A DNA stretch of 64,000 nucleotides from Reticulascus tulasneorum (GCA_001557505.1 LSAX01000010.1:434001-498000); one strand, 5' to 3'. Numbered from the stretch's first letter, positions 10,520 through 22,752 are shown. A program made the numbers and translations. Notes: a model not told the origin generated them from the letters alone.

Positions 10520-13096
10520 TTAGATAAAGTTGCCGTTCGACTCATCTTGATAGGTTGGTGGCAATTCACCTAGCCCACCCATCAACTGCTGTGGGAACGA
10601 CTGAGGAATGAAAATGCCACTTGCCGACCCGATGCATGGCTGGGGGAAGTTCTCAATCCCGGTGCTCTGATCCTGTGCATGATTATTTTCGCCGTAGGTT
10701 GCGCCGAAGCCCGCTACAAAGCCGTTCTGCTGCGCAATCTGCCCTTCTGAATGCTTTGAGTCGGACGACAACAAGCTGCAAAGGCACGGATCCAGGTTGC
10801 ATATACCGCACTGAATGTCGATGGCCGAGTCGCGCGGGTTGACTTCTTCTTTTCTCTGATCAGGTTCCCCGCGCGTTGAAATGGTGCCTTGCGGGGTTTC
10901 CCGAGCGGTTAGGCGAGAAGCTACAGAAGTTGTAGCCGGAGGGTGGACTTGCTTCGGAAGCGGATGGAGAGGTTTCGGGGCAATTTCTCTGGAACAAGAT
11001 GAAAAACCTGCCAGTCCTTGAATGCCACCAGGATCTTTGGTCTTGCCCCGCAAATCTTTCTCCAAATCACTTCTGGCAGTCTTCTCATGCTGTTTTCCCG
11101 CTCTTTTGTCTGACAATCGACGACCATTACTAGTTGTCTCAGCCCTGTTCCGGCATGCTCTCATTACATTGGCAATGTAGGAGCCAAGAGCCAATTCCAT
11201 AGAGATCAACGATACGTGATGTTCACCGTCATCCAGGTTGGGAAACAACTGTCGGAGCTCCCCTTGCAAAGTAGCTCGCAAGTCTGCTTGGCTTTCGCGG
11301 AACTCCTGCCGCACCTCGACGAGTTCAACCACAGGGATGAAATCTAAAGTCAGAGTTAGTCACGCGAAAGATGCCGAGCTGAGAAGGTTCTAACCAGAAT
11401 TTCCAATCCTTGTGTCCTCGGGGAATATGAGACGCCATATTTCTGCCCACGATTGAACCCGCGTGTCCGCCTTTTTACTAGATAGCACCCTATCCATGTC
11501 CTCCGTGATGCCGTCCTCCGGACCGTCACTCAGGGGTCCAGCACTGGCATCGCACATCTCCTCTTTCGGCAACGTCAAATGACTCAAAAGGCCATCATTT
11601 GTTTGGAACCCGCTCTTGCAGCGGGGGCATTGATATGGAACGGACTGCCGTGCATGATAAGTTTTGATATGACGCCTGTGAACAGATTTAGCAAACAGTC
11701 AGCAAGCTGGGATTTTAAGCTTACTTCAGTTCCGATATCCCTGTAATCGGCTTTCTGGCACAATGCTCATGATCTCGGATGTTGAACCTGACAGGGTTCC
11801 GCTTCCTGAATGGGCAGGCGAAGGCTTGCGACTCAGCCTGGAGCCTGGGCCGCTTGCGTTGAATATCATCATGAGCAGATCCCCCGTTCTCGGAATTATC
11901 GCCTCCTGCATCGTCATCTGAGAACTCCGAGCCTTCATCATCATTGCCGGCCTGTTGGGAGTTTCTCTTCTGACTATCAGCCCCTTTGCATGTCGAAGCC
12001 TTGCCTGAGCTGGGTGTTGATGTGCATGGGCCAGACGCGGAGGTTCTAACGTTGGCGGAAGACTGGATAGGTAAGAAGCCAAACGGAACCCCCGTCTGGA
12101 CCGTGCCAGATACCTCTTCGACGCATCTGACGACGGCATCCCACACCTTTAGTGGCGTGGAAGACTTGACAACGTCTATGCCACACACATTCTTTATGAT
12201 TGCGGTACATATGTGGGCGGTCAGTGCATCAATGCCGTCTGAAAACTCTAGTGCAGTTGAGTCATCTTCCTCGCGATTAGCTGCTTCAAAAGCACTTTGC
12301 TCGCTGTCTTCGCAAAGAATCTCTTGCATCCTCGCTCTTCTCGTCTTCCGCGGCGGTGGGCACAGGAGACTGGAATTTGATAATTAGTCCGTTGAATCTT
12401 TGCATAGTGCTACTACGAAACATGGGCTTACAAATTGCTACTCGAACACACATTCCCAAGCGTTGGCTCTAGTGAGCTCGCCTGGGCGGCCGAGTGCACC
12501 TGCCTTGGATCCGGTGGATCTAAAGAGTGGTTTACGGTCCGCTGGTAGACTGCTAATGTCTCGGCTTCGGTGTCATTCGCTTCATACTGCTCCCGCAGCA
12601 CAAAGGTGGGTGGTGTAATCTCTTGCCTGCTTCGGAGTGGAAGATTGAGACTCGATGATCTTTGAAGAACAAGCTGGGTGCGCCTAGGGGACTTGAAGTG
12701 GTGCGCATGCTCCGTCATTTGCTGAAGGTGAGAGTCGAGGGACTGTTGTCTGCTATGAGAAAGAATCTGTAGGATGATGGGCTCTTCGCCAACTGTTCTC
12801 GGGCTTCCCAGACTGTCGAATAGCGGTGTTCTCGGGCTCAGTAACAGGGCATTGGGGCTATTTGGTCGAGAAGACAAGGTTGAAACCGAACAGGTCATCG
12901 ACTCCGGATAGTCAATTGAAGCAGACCTGATCCTAGGTTCCGATGCATCACTGACCGAAGAAGGCGAGCGCTGCGTTTCGTTTTCTTTTAGGCTGCCAGC
13001 AGCAAGATTTGTTGGCAATCCGTCTACCTTCGGTATGCGGGAAGATGCAAAGCGTGATGCGGCCAACCGCAGGCGCTGATGAACCTGGGAATCCAT
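10520..13096 (-). CDS. C2H2-like zinc-finger protein, probable fungal transcription regulator
   Basis: Four exons (13096-12432, 12369-11725, 11675-11395, 11343-10520) join in frame to 804 residues. The first third is Ser/Pro-rich and low-complexity (NSPNALLLSPRTPLFDSLGS). A putative nuclear region with acidic runs and KRPR follows. The core is the fungal pattern FACPFRKRNP, then ELKRHIKTYHARQSVPYQCPRC and a final SHL...CD, split by the intron at 11724-11676. This resembles the family whose members read 'CPF.KRNP...CPRC...F', in which imperfect C2H2 fingers sit in mid-protein. The tail holds a short Cys cluster (CGICNLDPCLCSLL). DNA binding is inferred from the family. Targets are unknown. Confidence 0.78.
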
Positions 13097-15303
13097 GACT
13101 TTCGCCGTGATTGTGCACCAGACAAGGTGAATGTATCAAGTAAAGAGTGGATTTAATCCGTTAGTTGCGTCCAATATTAGGCAAGCCAGTGGCATGAAGG
13201 AAGCAACCTGGGTACAGATCTGTAAATTCGCAATCTGACCGAGCCAAGATCTGGAGGGGACACGAAGACCTGGACTTTGGTCCGCGGCTCCAGGAACAAG
13301 GGGCTAATCCCCTGCATTAGGAGGCTGAAATGTTCGGCTCTGATTTGTTTATGGGCGGGTTCGTGAGATTGAAATGTCTTACCACGCCCCATTGGTCAAT
13401 CTCCCGGTTCCCTCCCTATGCAGTGAGGCAGTAGGCGCAGGGGTAGAAGCATCAGGACAGGATCATGTTTCAGCGTCGCGAAACCTGATTGATTCATGGG
13501 ATTTTCCCTGATCTCAATCCGTCTTCAGCAGGGATGAGATTGAAAAGCCACATGACGAGGCTCTGGGTGAATCTTTCCTCACGAATTTTTCCACAGGCTT
13601 CGCCTACACGATCAGAAATCGAAGAGAAAACATATCAAGTGGAAAACTTCCTCAGCAGCTCTTCCACAAACAATCATTCCCTCCTGGCGCGGTTTTCCTG
13701 GATACGAGCCTCTGAGGGCGGAAAATGATATATTATGCGTAGCCTGTCCAGCATTTATAAACTGTAGCCAGATGCTCTCTGATAGTAACAATTCTCATCA
13801 ATCTAGTACCTTACACGCCTTCTAGTTGACTGCCTACACGTGAATACGGCTGCAGAAGCCTGTAACACTTTATCTGCCATGCCTTACAGCGATATGACGG
13901 GATGCAGTGGCGTAGAGCCCACACTGAGGTAAGCGCCATCCTTGGCCACATAATCTACAGTTCGAGATGGAGACTAAATCATGAGACTCATTAAAGCGTC
14001 AGAACAGGGAGCCCAATGCTCGCACCGTTTATATACGATACCACACAGCTGCAAGATAGACTTCTGGCGGCTCAACCGAGATCGACGAGCAAATCAATCA
14101 GGACCACTGCCAAAAGAATCAGCGAGTTTGATGCAATAATGTTTAGTGATGCGCCAAAACCTGGACCCAAGACATAAAACGCCCTGGGTGCGCACACACC
14201 ACCAGGACCCCAAGTTTTAGGAAGTCACCAGAAACATCGATTTTGGCGGCAGCGAACAAACATAGCCGAAGCCAGAGAACCAAGGCTACCCAGGAATGGA
14301 CGTGCAGAACAGAATGTCTCACAAGCGGTGTTATCTCTGCTTTGTTTAGCTGCTTTCCTCCGGTGGCATAGTGGTAATACGTTCCTCCCTACTCGCAAGG
14401 CTCTGGACCTGGACCAGCATTCGCGCCAGCATCGCCACCGCCCCGCGCCATGGACTTTGCAATTTACATACGCTAATCGCTGTGCCGCCGCCTTGCAGTA
14501 AAGCCGAGGACCAAGGAATATCGACAATGCAAGAGAAATGGCAGTGGTCGATGCAGCCGGGATATGATTACTTGAAATAGGCAAGTTGACGTTGTTATCA
14601 AATCCCAGCACGTCACTTGGAGTCACTCTCCGTCGAAGGCCACATCATGGGCGAGGCTGGCGGCATCGTCTAGGGCTTGCAACGAAGCATGTGCAGAAGC
14701 GGTGGGCTTAAATATGTACCTGTCTTGATAAGGTTATGCATTTGCAGTTGTCCTATCACTAGATGGAATGGAGATGAGATAGCGACGTAGGAAATCTAGG
14801 ATACCGTCACCCTTACTTAGAATGACGATGAGGAACCCACTATGAGACGGTGGTATGAATGTTGGCTGTAAGAAGGAATGTATTACTAGATCAGATTGCT
14901 TCCACAACGATCAAAGGGCTGAAATTTCGAATGCGAGTACCTTCCTTGTATGGCGTTTGAGCCACTACCTTCGGTGAATGTATTTTTGAGTAACTCAATA
15001 TCGCTGACAGTATCATGTACGCCCTTCCTGCACTAAGCAAGTGTCGAAAATGCAGCGCATCAATACTTAGGTATGCAAAATTGCTTCAAGCAGGTGAGAA
15101 GAGCAAGTATAGTACTACGATGTTTTATTGCTTGCTAGAATGAGTGTGAAAGGCCATAGCTTGGAAATACGAACAGAGATAGCCTAGTGGAGTAATAATT
15201 TCAACGCTGTTCACCACAACAAACCTAACCTAGACAATCTTGAGCGAGTGATACCACCGGCATTGCCGTCGTCTTGTCTGGCACTATCCTTGGCTTTGAT
15301 ACC
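13097..15303. other. intergenic, no gene seen
   Basis: About 2.2 kb between two minus-strand genes. The first few hundred bases probably hold the promoter of the zinc-finger gene. A perfect Pol III box-A-like string occurs at about 14370-14380, but no complete tRNA can be folded around it. Other frames are uninformative. Confidence 0.45.
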
Positions 15304-15929
15304 TCAGATATATTCATAGTTAATCGAATTGTTTGTGATGTAATCGGTCGCAAGAACCTTGACCGAGGCCCAAGCCTTTGTCGCCGCTGTTAGGTCATCC
15401 GATCCGAGGACGGAGAAGCGCCCTGCATCCGAGTTGGACAAACTGTCCATGGTACTACCCAGGATTTTGAAGGCCGAAGATTGCTGGGTAAAGTTGTCAG
15501 ACATTCTCTTCACAGCCGCGACGGCTGCCTCAATTTCGGTGTGAATGTTGCGGAAGTACGAGTCGAGCACTGATGCAATTTCAATACAAGTTGTGAAGGT
15601 CTTGATCTCGGCGTTGGCAGCCTCATACTTCGCGGAGGCCTCGTCGTACTTCTTCTTGGCTTTGATCGCGCGATCTGTGTAGACACCCAAAACAACTGAG
15701 CCAGCAATATTACCGGCGATGCCCAGCCAGACATAAGTAGGCGTCGTTGCAGCTACAGTTTTGTTGAACTCGTAGTCCTGCATATTGACTTTGACCTCAT
15801 TTGCAAGTTCTCGAACCTCGCTATGATTTGGGTGAGCTCAGTCTGCAAAATGGTGGCATATGCATCCATCTTCTCAGACTGGACAGTTAAGGTCGAGGAT
15901 GGAGCTTACCTTGACTCTGTGACAAGCAT
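15304..15929 (-). CDS. small helical protein with one membrane segment, function unknown
   Basis: The main exon (15820-15304) encodes a long helical stretch. A 20-nt first exon at 15929-15910 joined to it through a GTAAGC...TAG intron gives 178 residues in one frame; this start is tentative. It has one hydrophobic segment (YVWLGIAGNIAGSVVLGVYT), then a long Ala/Glu/Lys-rich helix (KKKYDEASAKYEAANAEIK) and further amphipathic helices without Cys-rich or enzyme motifs. The arrangement of a hydrophobic hairpin followed by long helices recalls the C-terminal half of alpha-helical pore-forming proteins (ClyA/HBL class). That is a resemblance of layout only, and the N-terminal helix bundle of such proteins is missing. 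It could be a truncated copy or an unrelated membrane protein. Confidence 0.5.
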
Positions 15930-16668
15930 AGCTTGTGAAGTGGAGTGTGAGGTCTCTATGGCGTGAATTGTTATCGATTGCACATAACCGCAAAGCCAGC
16001 ATGGGTAATCTCTTCAATGTTATGGAATGGCCAGATTATATAGAATTCTCGTGGTGATATATGATCTTCTGCCTGGTCGGCTGACCGTAGCATGACCGCC
16101 CGTTTCACTGACAATAGGTAGTTCTTGACGGACCAGAATTCTAAGAAGATCCTGTTGGCAAATGTATGAGCTTACTCTGCAAATTCTTAAATGCCTTGTA
16201 TGTGTGTGTGGGGGGGTGGACGAAGCTGTGATACTGTCATGTCAGGGACGTAGTCATTGCGGTTGCGCAGCTTAACATTTTATCTACATTAGCTGTATTG
16301 CGTACCTAGTCGCAACCTCAAATACGCATTATCTTATGCTGTTAGCTGCAACAACATTCGAGTAACTCACTTACGGGATATCATGATCAAACAGGAAAGT
16401 GAAAAGGAGAGGAAGAAGCACCATAGCAGGGGCTATAAGATCAGGATTGAACCGCCCCCGATTCCCGGTAACGATCCTCAAAAGAGCGTGTAGCTCAGAT
16501 GAGAATCCGAATATGTTGAACAGAGCCGATCATGTTTAAGACACAGCGTTTGGAAGTAGAGTTGAACATGTTGTTCAAGGAAATTTGCCGCCCAGGGTGG
16601 CCACCATTCTGGCTGCTCGGGCTTATGCAACAATTTCCAGCCTCGACAAGTCTATTTGAACTATGGGC
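15930..16668. other. intergenic, no gene seen
   Basis: AT-rich spacer with a (TG)n-G8 tract near 16200-16217. It holds the 5' flank of the helical-protein gene and the 3' flank of the MFS gene. Confidence 0.45.
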
Positions 16669-18315
16669 TCAAGTCTCTCCTCCAGCTCGAATCCCGGCAA
16701 GGGTGATAACAGCAGTGAAGTAGCAAGTCGCGCTTACAAAATACGGCATGCCGAGGGCAGCTCCCCCAATGCCAATACCCTTTACCCACAAGACTGCCAT
16801 CAGCGGCGCTCCGAGAAGTGAGCCCAAGGTTTTAACCATCATAACAATAGAGAAGGTTTGTGAATCAGGGTCCATGGAGCCTGCCTGCCGGTCCGAATGT
16901 TGCTTTGACGATATGAATGGGGATTTCAAGAGTGACAACGTGAAGACTGGCAGTGCCGAGCCGAGAGCGTAGATAAACAAGGATGGGACAAGCATCCATA
17001 TATTCTGGGCGACAGAAATGGCCAGCGCCCCGAGAATGGACACGAGAAGACATATGTTTGCATAGTGCATGTTGACACTATGGGAAGCTTCTGCTTGTGA
17101 TTGCGGTGAGCCTGAGGACCGACCAGCTCGCAAGATCCTAGGAATCACCATGGTAAGAAGCGTGAAATTTACTATAGCTTTAGCAGACAGCAAGTAGCCA
17201 GTAGATGCAAATGTCCAGTGATATCGTTTCGATATGTATTGAACTAGGAGCTTGGTGTCGGAACTGGCGAGGGACGTGAGGAGAAAGCTGATAAGTAAGA
17301 GGGTGAGATTCCTTGGATGACTGGCCATGATGGAATGGAAGACACGGAAACGTTGGGTGATGGATTGCATCAAAGATGGTTCAGAGTCTTGAGCTTTGAG
17401 AAGCGGTGATGATAAAAGTGGGTGAGACTGCTCATCATGATCTGTTGCTCGAGATGGCGCGCTTTGGTAAACCGGCGAGTGAGATTCGAGCAGGGAGATT
17501 GTCGGAATTGCGAGTAGATAAAGGCAGATTCCGAGCCAAAACGGCAGCCAAAGAAGGAGGCTCATGGTCGCCGACGCAAGTGCGGGTCCGAGAAGAGCCA
17601 CAATGTACGAGACCGATCCCATCCAGCCGAAGTAAGTAGCTCTAAAAGTCACAAATCAGCCGGAGCACCATTCCTCTCATGTTCTGACCTCACCGAATGA
17701 CATAGTCATCAGTCATGCTAGCTGCGAGAGCATAAGTAATGGAGTTGAAGACACAATCTCCACCGAGAATAGAGAGAAACGGCGACGCGATAATGGCCGT
17801 AGTTGGTAACCTCTGCTCGAAGTATCCCACGACTACGGCCCAGGCCGACATCGCTATTCGAGGGATGAGATTCAAGCATAGAATGTTTGTTCGCCCGTAT
17901 CGCTCAGCCATGAAACCGAGAGGTATCGTCATGATGAAGTCTGCATGTGTGGTCAGCTCCTAACTTGTGTTGCACTACATGGCGATGGCATACCGCCGAC
18001 AATCCAAGTCGTCTCCATCACGCCTTGGATCCATGCCAGGCCTTGCTGGATTTCATCAACTTTACAGAGCCTTTCGTCCACACTGCCATCGTGATCTATC
18101 AGAGAAGGGTCGCGCTCTGCGTAGTATTCCCGACAGATGCGTCTTTCAATCACTCGGTTCAGTGGAAGCTGGTACAGGCTAGTCGCAAGGTTGACCAGCA
18201 GTACGAGGGTCAACAATGGGCCGATTCGAGCCTTTGAAGGCCTGCGATTGAGATCCAGCGGAGTCGGTTCGTTTGCCGATTCTGTGGCATCATCCGGACT
18301 GTCAAGAGCCTCCAT
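16669..18315 (-). CDS. MFS transporter
   Basis: Three exons (18315-17994, 17940-17694, 17641-16669) give 513 residues. A soluble N-terminus is followed by hydrophobic segments spread as expected for a 12-helix major facilitator. The characteristic loop between helices 2 and 3 reads GFMAERYGRTN. The central loop holds a hydrophilic stretch (about residues 240-280), then the second half with MMVKTLGSLLGAPLMAVLW. The cargo cannot be told from sequence; relatives include drug/metabolite exporters and PCFT/heme-carrier-like fungal proteins. It is transcribed divergently from the ankyrin gene at 18635, with only about 320 bases between the starts. Confidence 0.85.
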
Positions 18316-18634
18316 ATTGCGCGAAGAATCGGGGCACCAGTGAAAGAGTGAGATTTAACATGTGAGGATGTGGCGGATTGATGCCTTGATCGAGAATGCT
18401 ATTGGGCAGTTGCTTGTGCTGTGATGTGCACTGCAATTCCTAATTTAGTAGGTGCCTCAGGCCCAGATCTGGTGACAAAAGGCGGAACTGAACCCGAAGG
18501 CGTGCCCCCACTTATTAAGGCAACTGTCACGCAACAGAGTCAGGTCGTCTCAAGGCTCGACTACATGGGTATCTATTGTTAATTTCATAGTTCCAACTGA
18601 ACAGCGCTCTTTTCCGCATAATATTGGAATTCAT
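18316..18634. promoter_or_regulatory. shared divergent promoter region (MFS / ankyrin)
   Basis: A 319-base spacer lies between two divergent start codons, so both core promoters must lie here. No defined operator was recognised. Confidence 0.45.
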
Positions 18635-19814
18635 ATGGCCTCCGCAGCAGCCAGACCTATCCTGGGACAGGTGGTCCCCGCTCCGCCAGAGGAGCACATG
18701 ATCAGCGAAGAAGAGCCAGAGGAGAGAGACTTCTTTCCCCAAGCATTCCCTTCAGACTCGCGAAGGCGTATACCAACTGGGTCTACTAGGCAATGGTTGG
18801 GATGCGGGGTGAAGGATGCGGCTGTGGGATTAGCTGGTTCTCAGTACACGGAGAAACGAGAACTCGTGTCTAACGCGGCTTTTGTTGGTCGTTGGCATGG
18901 TCTCTTCGCAGCGATTGAGCTCGGCCGAAGAACTTACGCCGAGGAGTGGATAAACGCTTACAGACTAAGTATACAATTCTCATTGCTGGCCCTTACTATA
19001 TTGTTGTTCCATGCAGTCATCTCTCACAGAATGCTAATATTGGAGGACCTTTATCTTGATCAACTTGGCCCCGTTACCCACTGAATAGTCCACTTTTTGC
19101 TAATCTTGACTGTAGAGAGTATATGGCAACTAGATATCCAGACAAGGTGGACACCATTGCACCAAGCGGCGTTTATGGGCGCACCCTTAGAGATTGTCCG
19201 AGATATGATAAACTTGGGAGCGTATCGTAAGGGGAACGGAAAATTTGCAACTCTAAGTACCAGAGTTAACCATAGGCACAGGAACCCAGCGTACTCGTCG
19301 CACAGATCCTTGGATAACGCATGATGAGATGACGGCGCATGAGATTGCAATAATGGTTGGGCACGACGATCTTGCCGAGGTACTCAAACCTGTTATTCTC
19401 CATCCTCTGCCACGCGACACAATCGACAAGCTCCAATTGCAATTGAAGAAACTCTCTTCAATTCTATTTGCAGGCGATCTCGAGGACTATTCTCTGTCTG
19501 TGCCTGACATCAACATCCTGACTGAGTTAGAAGACCCAGAGATTGTCATGATTATTCCGGATATGAGAAACGCTGCTAGAGTAAGACATAAAATATCGAT
19601 GAGCTCTGGTCCCAAAATGCTGAAACTTGAACAGAGGATGTTTGTTTACTTGGATGGAAACGAACTTTCTGTCAAATTCGTTTCTAGGCACGTTTCTATG
19701 CATGCTTTCAGGAAAACGGCCAAAGATGGAGACCAGGAATTTAAGAGATTCTATCGTGTGACCTGCGATGGATGGAAGGAAGACGATAAAGAGGCTCGGC
19801 CCTCAAATAGCTAG
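18635..19814 (+). CDS. ankyrin-repeat protein, fungal family
   Basis: Three exons (18635-18968, 19116-19226, 19282-19814) give 325 residues. The start ATG opens MASAAARPILGQVVPAPPEE, an acidic disordered N-terminus. Splicing builds the ankyrin core: TRWTPLHQAAFMGAPLEIVR, then the next unit MTAHEIAIMVGHDDLAEVLK. A C-terminal domain with ILTELEDPEIVMIIPDM and MFVYLDGNELSVKF follows. This layout (one or two ankyrin units plus a fixed C-terminal domain) is common among fungal hypothetical proteins of unknown function. The first intron is 147 nt, longer than its neighbours, and its GTATAC donor is the weakest join. Its divergent pairing with an MFS gene may mean co-regulation, but this is only inference. 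Confidence 0.7.
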
Positions 19815-20042
19815 ACTTGCTGGGAAAAGGTTGGTCCTCTGATGCCAGGACACGTTGACGAACCAGGGACGAGTCAAGACTACGTCTCCTGGTCGATAAT
19901 GATGTCAAATGAGAGTGACAGATTTAATTTGGTTGTGAACGGGAAAGAAGTTCTATGCATTTTCTAACTTACCAGCCTCTGCCACTGGGCAATTTCAAAC
20001 AATTCACCAAGTCGTATTTCAACGTGGCAGGGAGGAGCAAAC

Positions 20043-20556
20043 CTAATTGTTGGTTGGCGTGGCTCCCACACTCTCTGAGTTTACACTATTCCTGTTTTGT
20101 CCTACGATCTTGGTAAACGGCTCTTTACCCTTTAGGCCAGGGTTTCTACGGCGGCGTGGCGGTGGCTTTTTGGGTGACTTTTTTGGCGGGTTCTGACGGG
20201 GAGTTTCCTCCAGGCACAACTCACACACTGGCTCGATAACCTTGAACTCGATCCAAGTGAGGTCCTCGCACTGCGGTTGAATGTTGGCCGTCAAGACTAT
20301 CGAAGGGTCGCCGTGAAGAAACCAGGAATCACAGTACAGATACGCAGTCTGGTCTGCCTCTTGCCAGAGCACATGGCCAAGGGAATCTCCCCGCCTACCC
20401 ATTTTCAGAGGGACGTCATCTTTACGTGGGCAATTGTAGTTTGGGCAGGGACACATATGGTAATATATCGAACCTAGGAAAATATCAGCTTGATCTAAAT
20501 GAGGGAATTTGGGGGAGCAGAGTCGCGTTTAGAAATTGGAACTTACCCGTGCACAT
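20043..20556 (-). CDS. small Cys-rich hypothetical protein
   Basis: A 10-nt first exon (20556-20547, GTAAGT donor) joined to 20473-20043 gives 146 residues starting MCTGSIYYHMCPCPNYNCPR. The early Cys cluster (C2, C11, C13, C18) with His9 suggests a metal-binding knot, seen in many short fungal proteins starting MC...Y..C. The C-terminal half has a later Cys pair (VCELCLEE) and a basic tail (KKSPKKPPPRRRRNP) that could be a nuclear or nucleic-acid-binding signal. There is no signal peptide. Function is not recognised. Splicing the tiny exon is the only way to reach an ATG that extends the Cys cluster; the alternative start at 20456 lacks the first Cys. Confidence 0.55.
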
Positions 20557-21286
20557 CTTGACTCTTCGCTATGGCTAGTCGTGTCAAAGTTTTAAATGTA
20601 ACAGTTAGAGCGTGCTGTGCCGAGATAACACTACGAGGATGAAGACCGCACAGAATATATATATATTATTTACAAAGAAAGTTCACCTTGGTGCCAGGAC
20701 AAAGCATGATAATTGTTTTCCAGGACAGCCCTGACAATCATTTTGTTTCCGCACAATAAAGCGTCTTTGTACCTTCAGACTCAGACGAGTGGCTAGAAAT
20801 CTCAGCTGGCTCAAGGCAAGCTTTGTATGATATTTCTACTGGTACCTTGCGGCTATCTGCAATGCTTTATTGGGAAGCTGGTTGGTGTTCCTGATACTTA
20901 TAGCGGCATTTGAGCATGATAGTTCTTGGGACTGGAATTTCATACTGCGAAGCGTCGGTGGCATTGTTTGTTTTTCGGATCTACCGGTCATTAAAACTTG
21001 GGAACATATGTTTTCACGGTGCTCATTAAGATCATGTCGAACACAAAACGTGTAACCACTGACTCACGCAGCGCACGTCGAATACAATTAGGCTTGGATT
21101 CGAACGACAGGGTATTACTCGTACCATGGTTAACAACAATATATGCGTTGGTTTTAATCACCCTCAAACCACATGTACTCATCGTACATTTTCGGTCTTT
21201 AGGGCCGGTTTCCTCAAGTGAGCGTGTATCATGTACGCAATTCCTACATGACGTCCCCGACATCATATAGTGCGCTTCCATGCGGC
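20557..21286. other. intergenic, no gene seen
   Basis: AT-rich spacer with a short (AT)n stretch near 20655-20668. Open frames on both strands lack recognisable features. Confidence 0.45.
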
Positions 21287-22139
21287 CTATATTACCAAGA
21301 AGAAGCTCAGCACGCCCCACGCTCTCGTTATCAGTCTGCCTGCCGTGTTGCTTGGTGTTGGCGTGGGGGTACCAGTGGTCTTTGGCGTCCCAAAGGCAGA
21401 TCTTGTCGTCGTGGCCGGCGCTATGGTTTCCGTGTCCGGGACAATGCGAACTGTATCAATTTTAATACTACTTGAGTTGAAGCAGTTATCCACTGTCAAG
21501 TCCTCCACCTTCGACATGTCTTCTGTGAAAATTATATCCGCACACTTAGGATACCTTTAGCCCATGCCATTATCCGGAGGATTGCAGAAGAATACATACG
21601 CTGTACAACGCCGCCCCATGCTGTGTTGCTTCCACAACCTGAATTGTGGCAAGATCGCCTTCCTTCGGTGCGACTCCTGTTGGCAGCCGCAGTTGGGGGA
21701 GACAGATTGTGCCGGGATATGGCGAGTTACTTGGGCCTGTTATCTGGAACATAGGCTCCATTGGCAATGAGTAACTTGTAGGGTCGGCTCCGAGGCCCAA
21801 GTTTATGTACATCAAAGCCGTCGCATGTCCTGCAAACCAGCCGGGCTGCATGGCGATCCCGTAGTTGCCAGCGAGTGGCCAATATGTCCTGTTTTCCGTA
21901 GGGGACAGCCCACCACCTGACGACTAGTTAGCAATTTGTCTTGAAAGAGAACAAGAACATTGTCGGGAAACCGGATCCAAGATGCTCGTACAAGGATACA
22001 CCCATTGCATTCCAAACGGGAAACTGCTGTTCGTGATCAAATTGTTACCCCTCCAGCCAGGATATGTGATGATGACATGGCCCTGCACAACTCCAATCCA
22101 AGCACAACAGAGCGCAAGAAGCCGTGATGTGATAGCCAT
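21287..22139 (-). CDS. BIM1-like (X325) copper protein, GPI-anchored
   Basis: Three exons (22139-21992, 21916-21600, 21544-21287) give 240 residues. The signal peptide MAITSRLLALCCAWIGVVQG is followed directly by His (HVIITYPGWRGNN). This is the N-terminal histidine of the histidine-brace copper site in the X325/BIM1-like family. Family hallmarks follow: FPFGMQWVYPCGG, NRTYWPLAGN, MQPGWFAGHATALMYINLGL, PYPGTICLP, GDLATIQVVEATQHGAALYS|CADIIF (joined by splicing) and NCFNSS. A Ser/Thr/Pro-rich linker and a hydrophobic C-terminus (WGVLSFFLVI) predict a GPI anchor. Family members bind Cu at the cell surface, act in copper acquisition (Bim1 in Cryptococcus) and are not polysaccharide oxidases. Both introns are canonical in size. 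The second uses a CTAAG acceptor. Confidence 0.9.
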
Positions 22140-22752
22140 AGTTTTGCACAGATTAAATAAAGCTCGTATAAGCAGAGCTGAACAACATTCGGTGCGGGGT
22201 ATTTTGACTTAATATCGGTCGATGGGGAGGGATGGAGTTTCAAGATGAATGAATACGAAGGATTCAAGAGAGCTCTAGCGGCTCATCTCCCTTCTCACGC
22301 CCGATTAAATGGCGACCTATCAACAGGGGATTAAACCCACCCCACCTTTGCGGCTACTCCAGATCCTTTCGGTGGATGTCATCCCCGCTGCCCTGTTGTG
22401 GTGTGCGAGGGTGTTCGTATGTATGTTGTGCTACCAATAACCGATTCATTAATGATATAATCATCCAGGAGTTCCGGTTACGATGCTCCCTGCTGTGTAA
22501 CGGGGCGACCCGCCATTGTGTATCGCTCGGGTCGTAGCTTTTGACGAACCTTCATGCCTGCGGGTATGATCACTTGCGAGCAGCGAATTTGGTCTTCCCA
22601 ATTGATGCAATGATACCCTGTCATAGTTGGGAGACGACAAACGAAATAACACCGTACTCTGCTTCATAATTTTAATGGTTTAAGGGTTTGCTAGTGGGAG
22701 CCAAAACTTCGGGCACATGGGATGAAGCCTGTACTTATAAAACCAACAGCCC
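22140..22752. other. intergenic, no gene seen
   Basis: 5' flank of the BIM1-like gene and 3' flank of the methyltransferase gene. Nothing else was recognised. Confidence 0.45.

Noticed and set aside
14366..14440. tRNA-Gly-like start with a perfect box A (GGTGGCATAGTGG)
   Set aside because: No matching T-arm, box B or acceptor partner could be found, and the anticodon stem does not close. At most it is a tRNA fragment.
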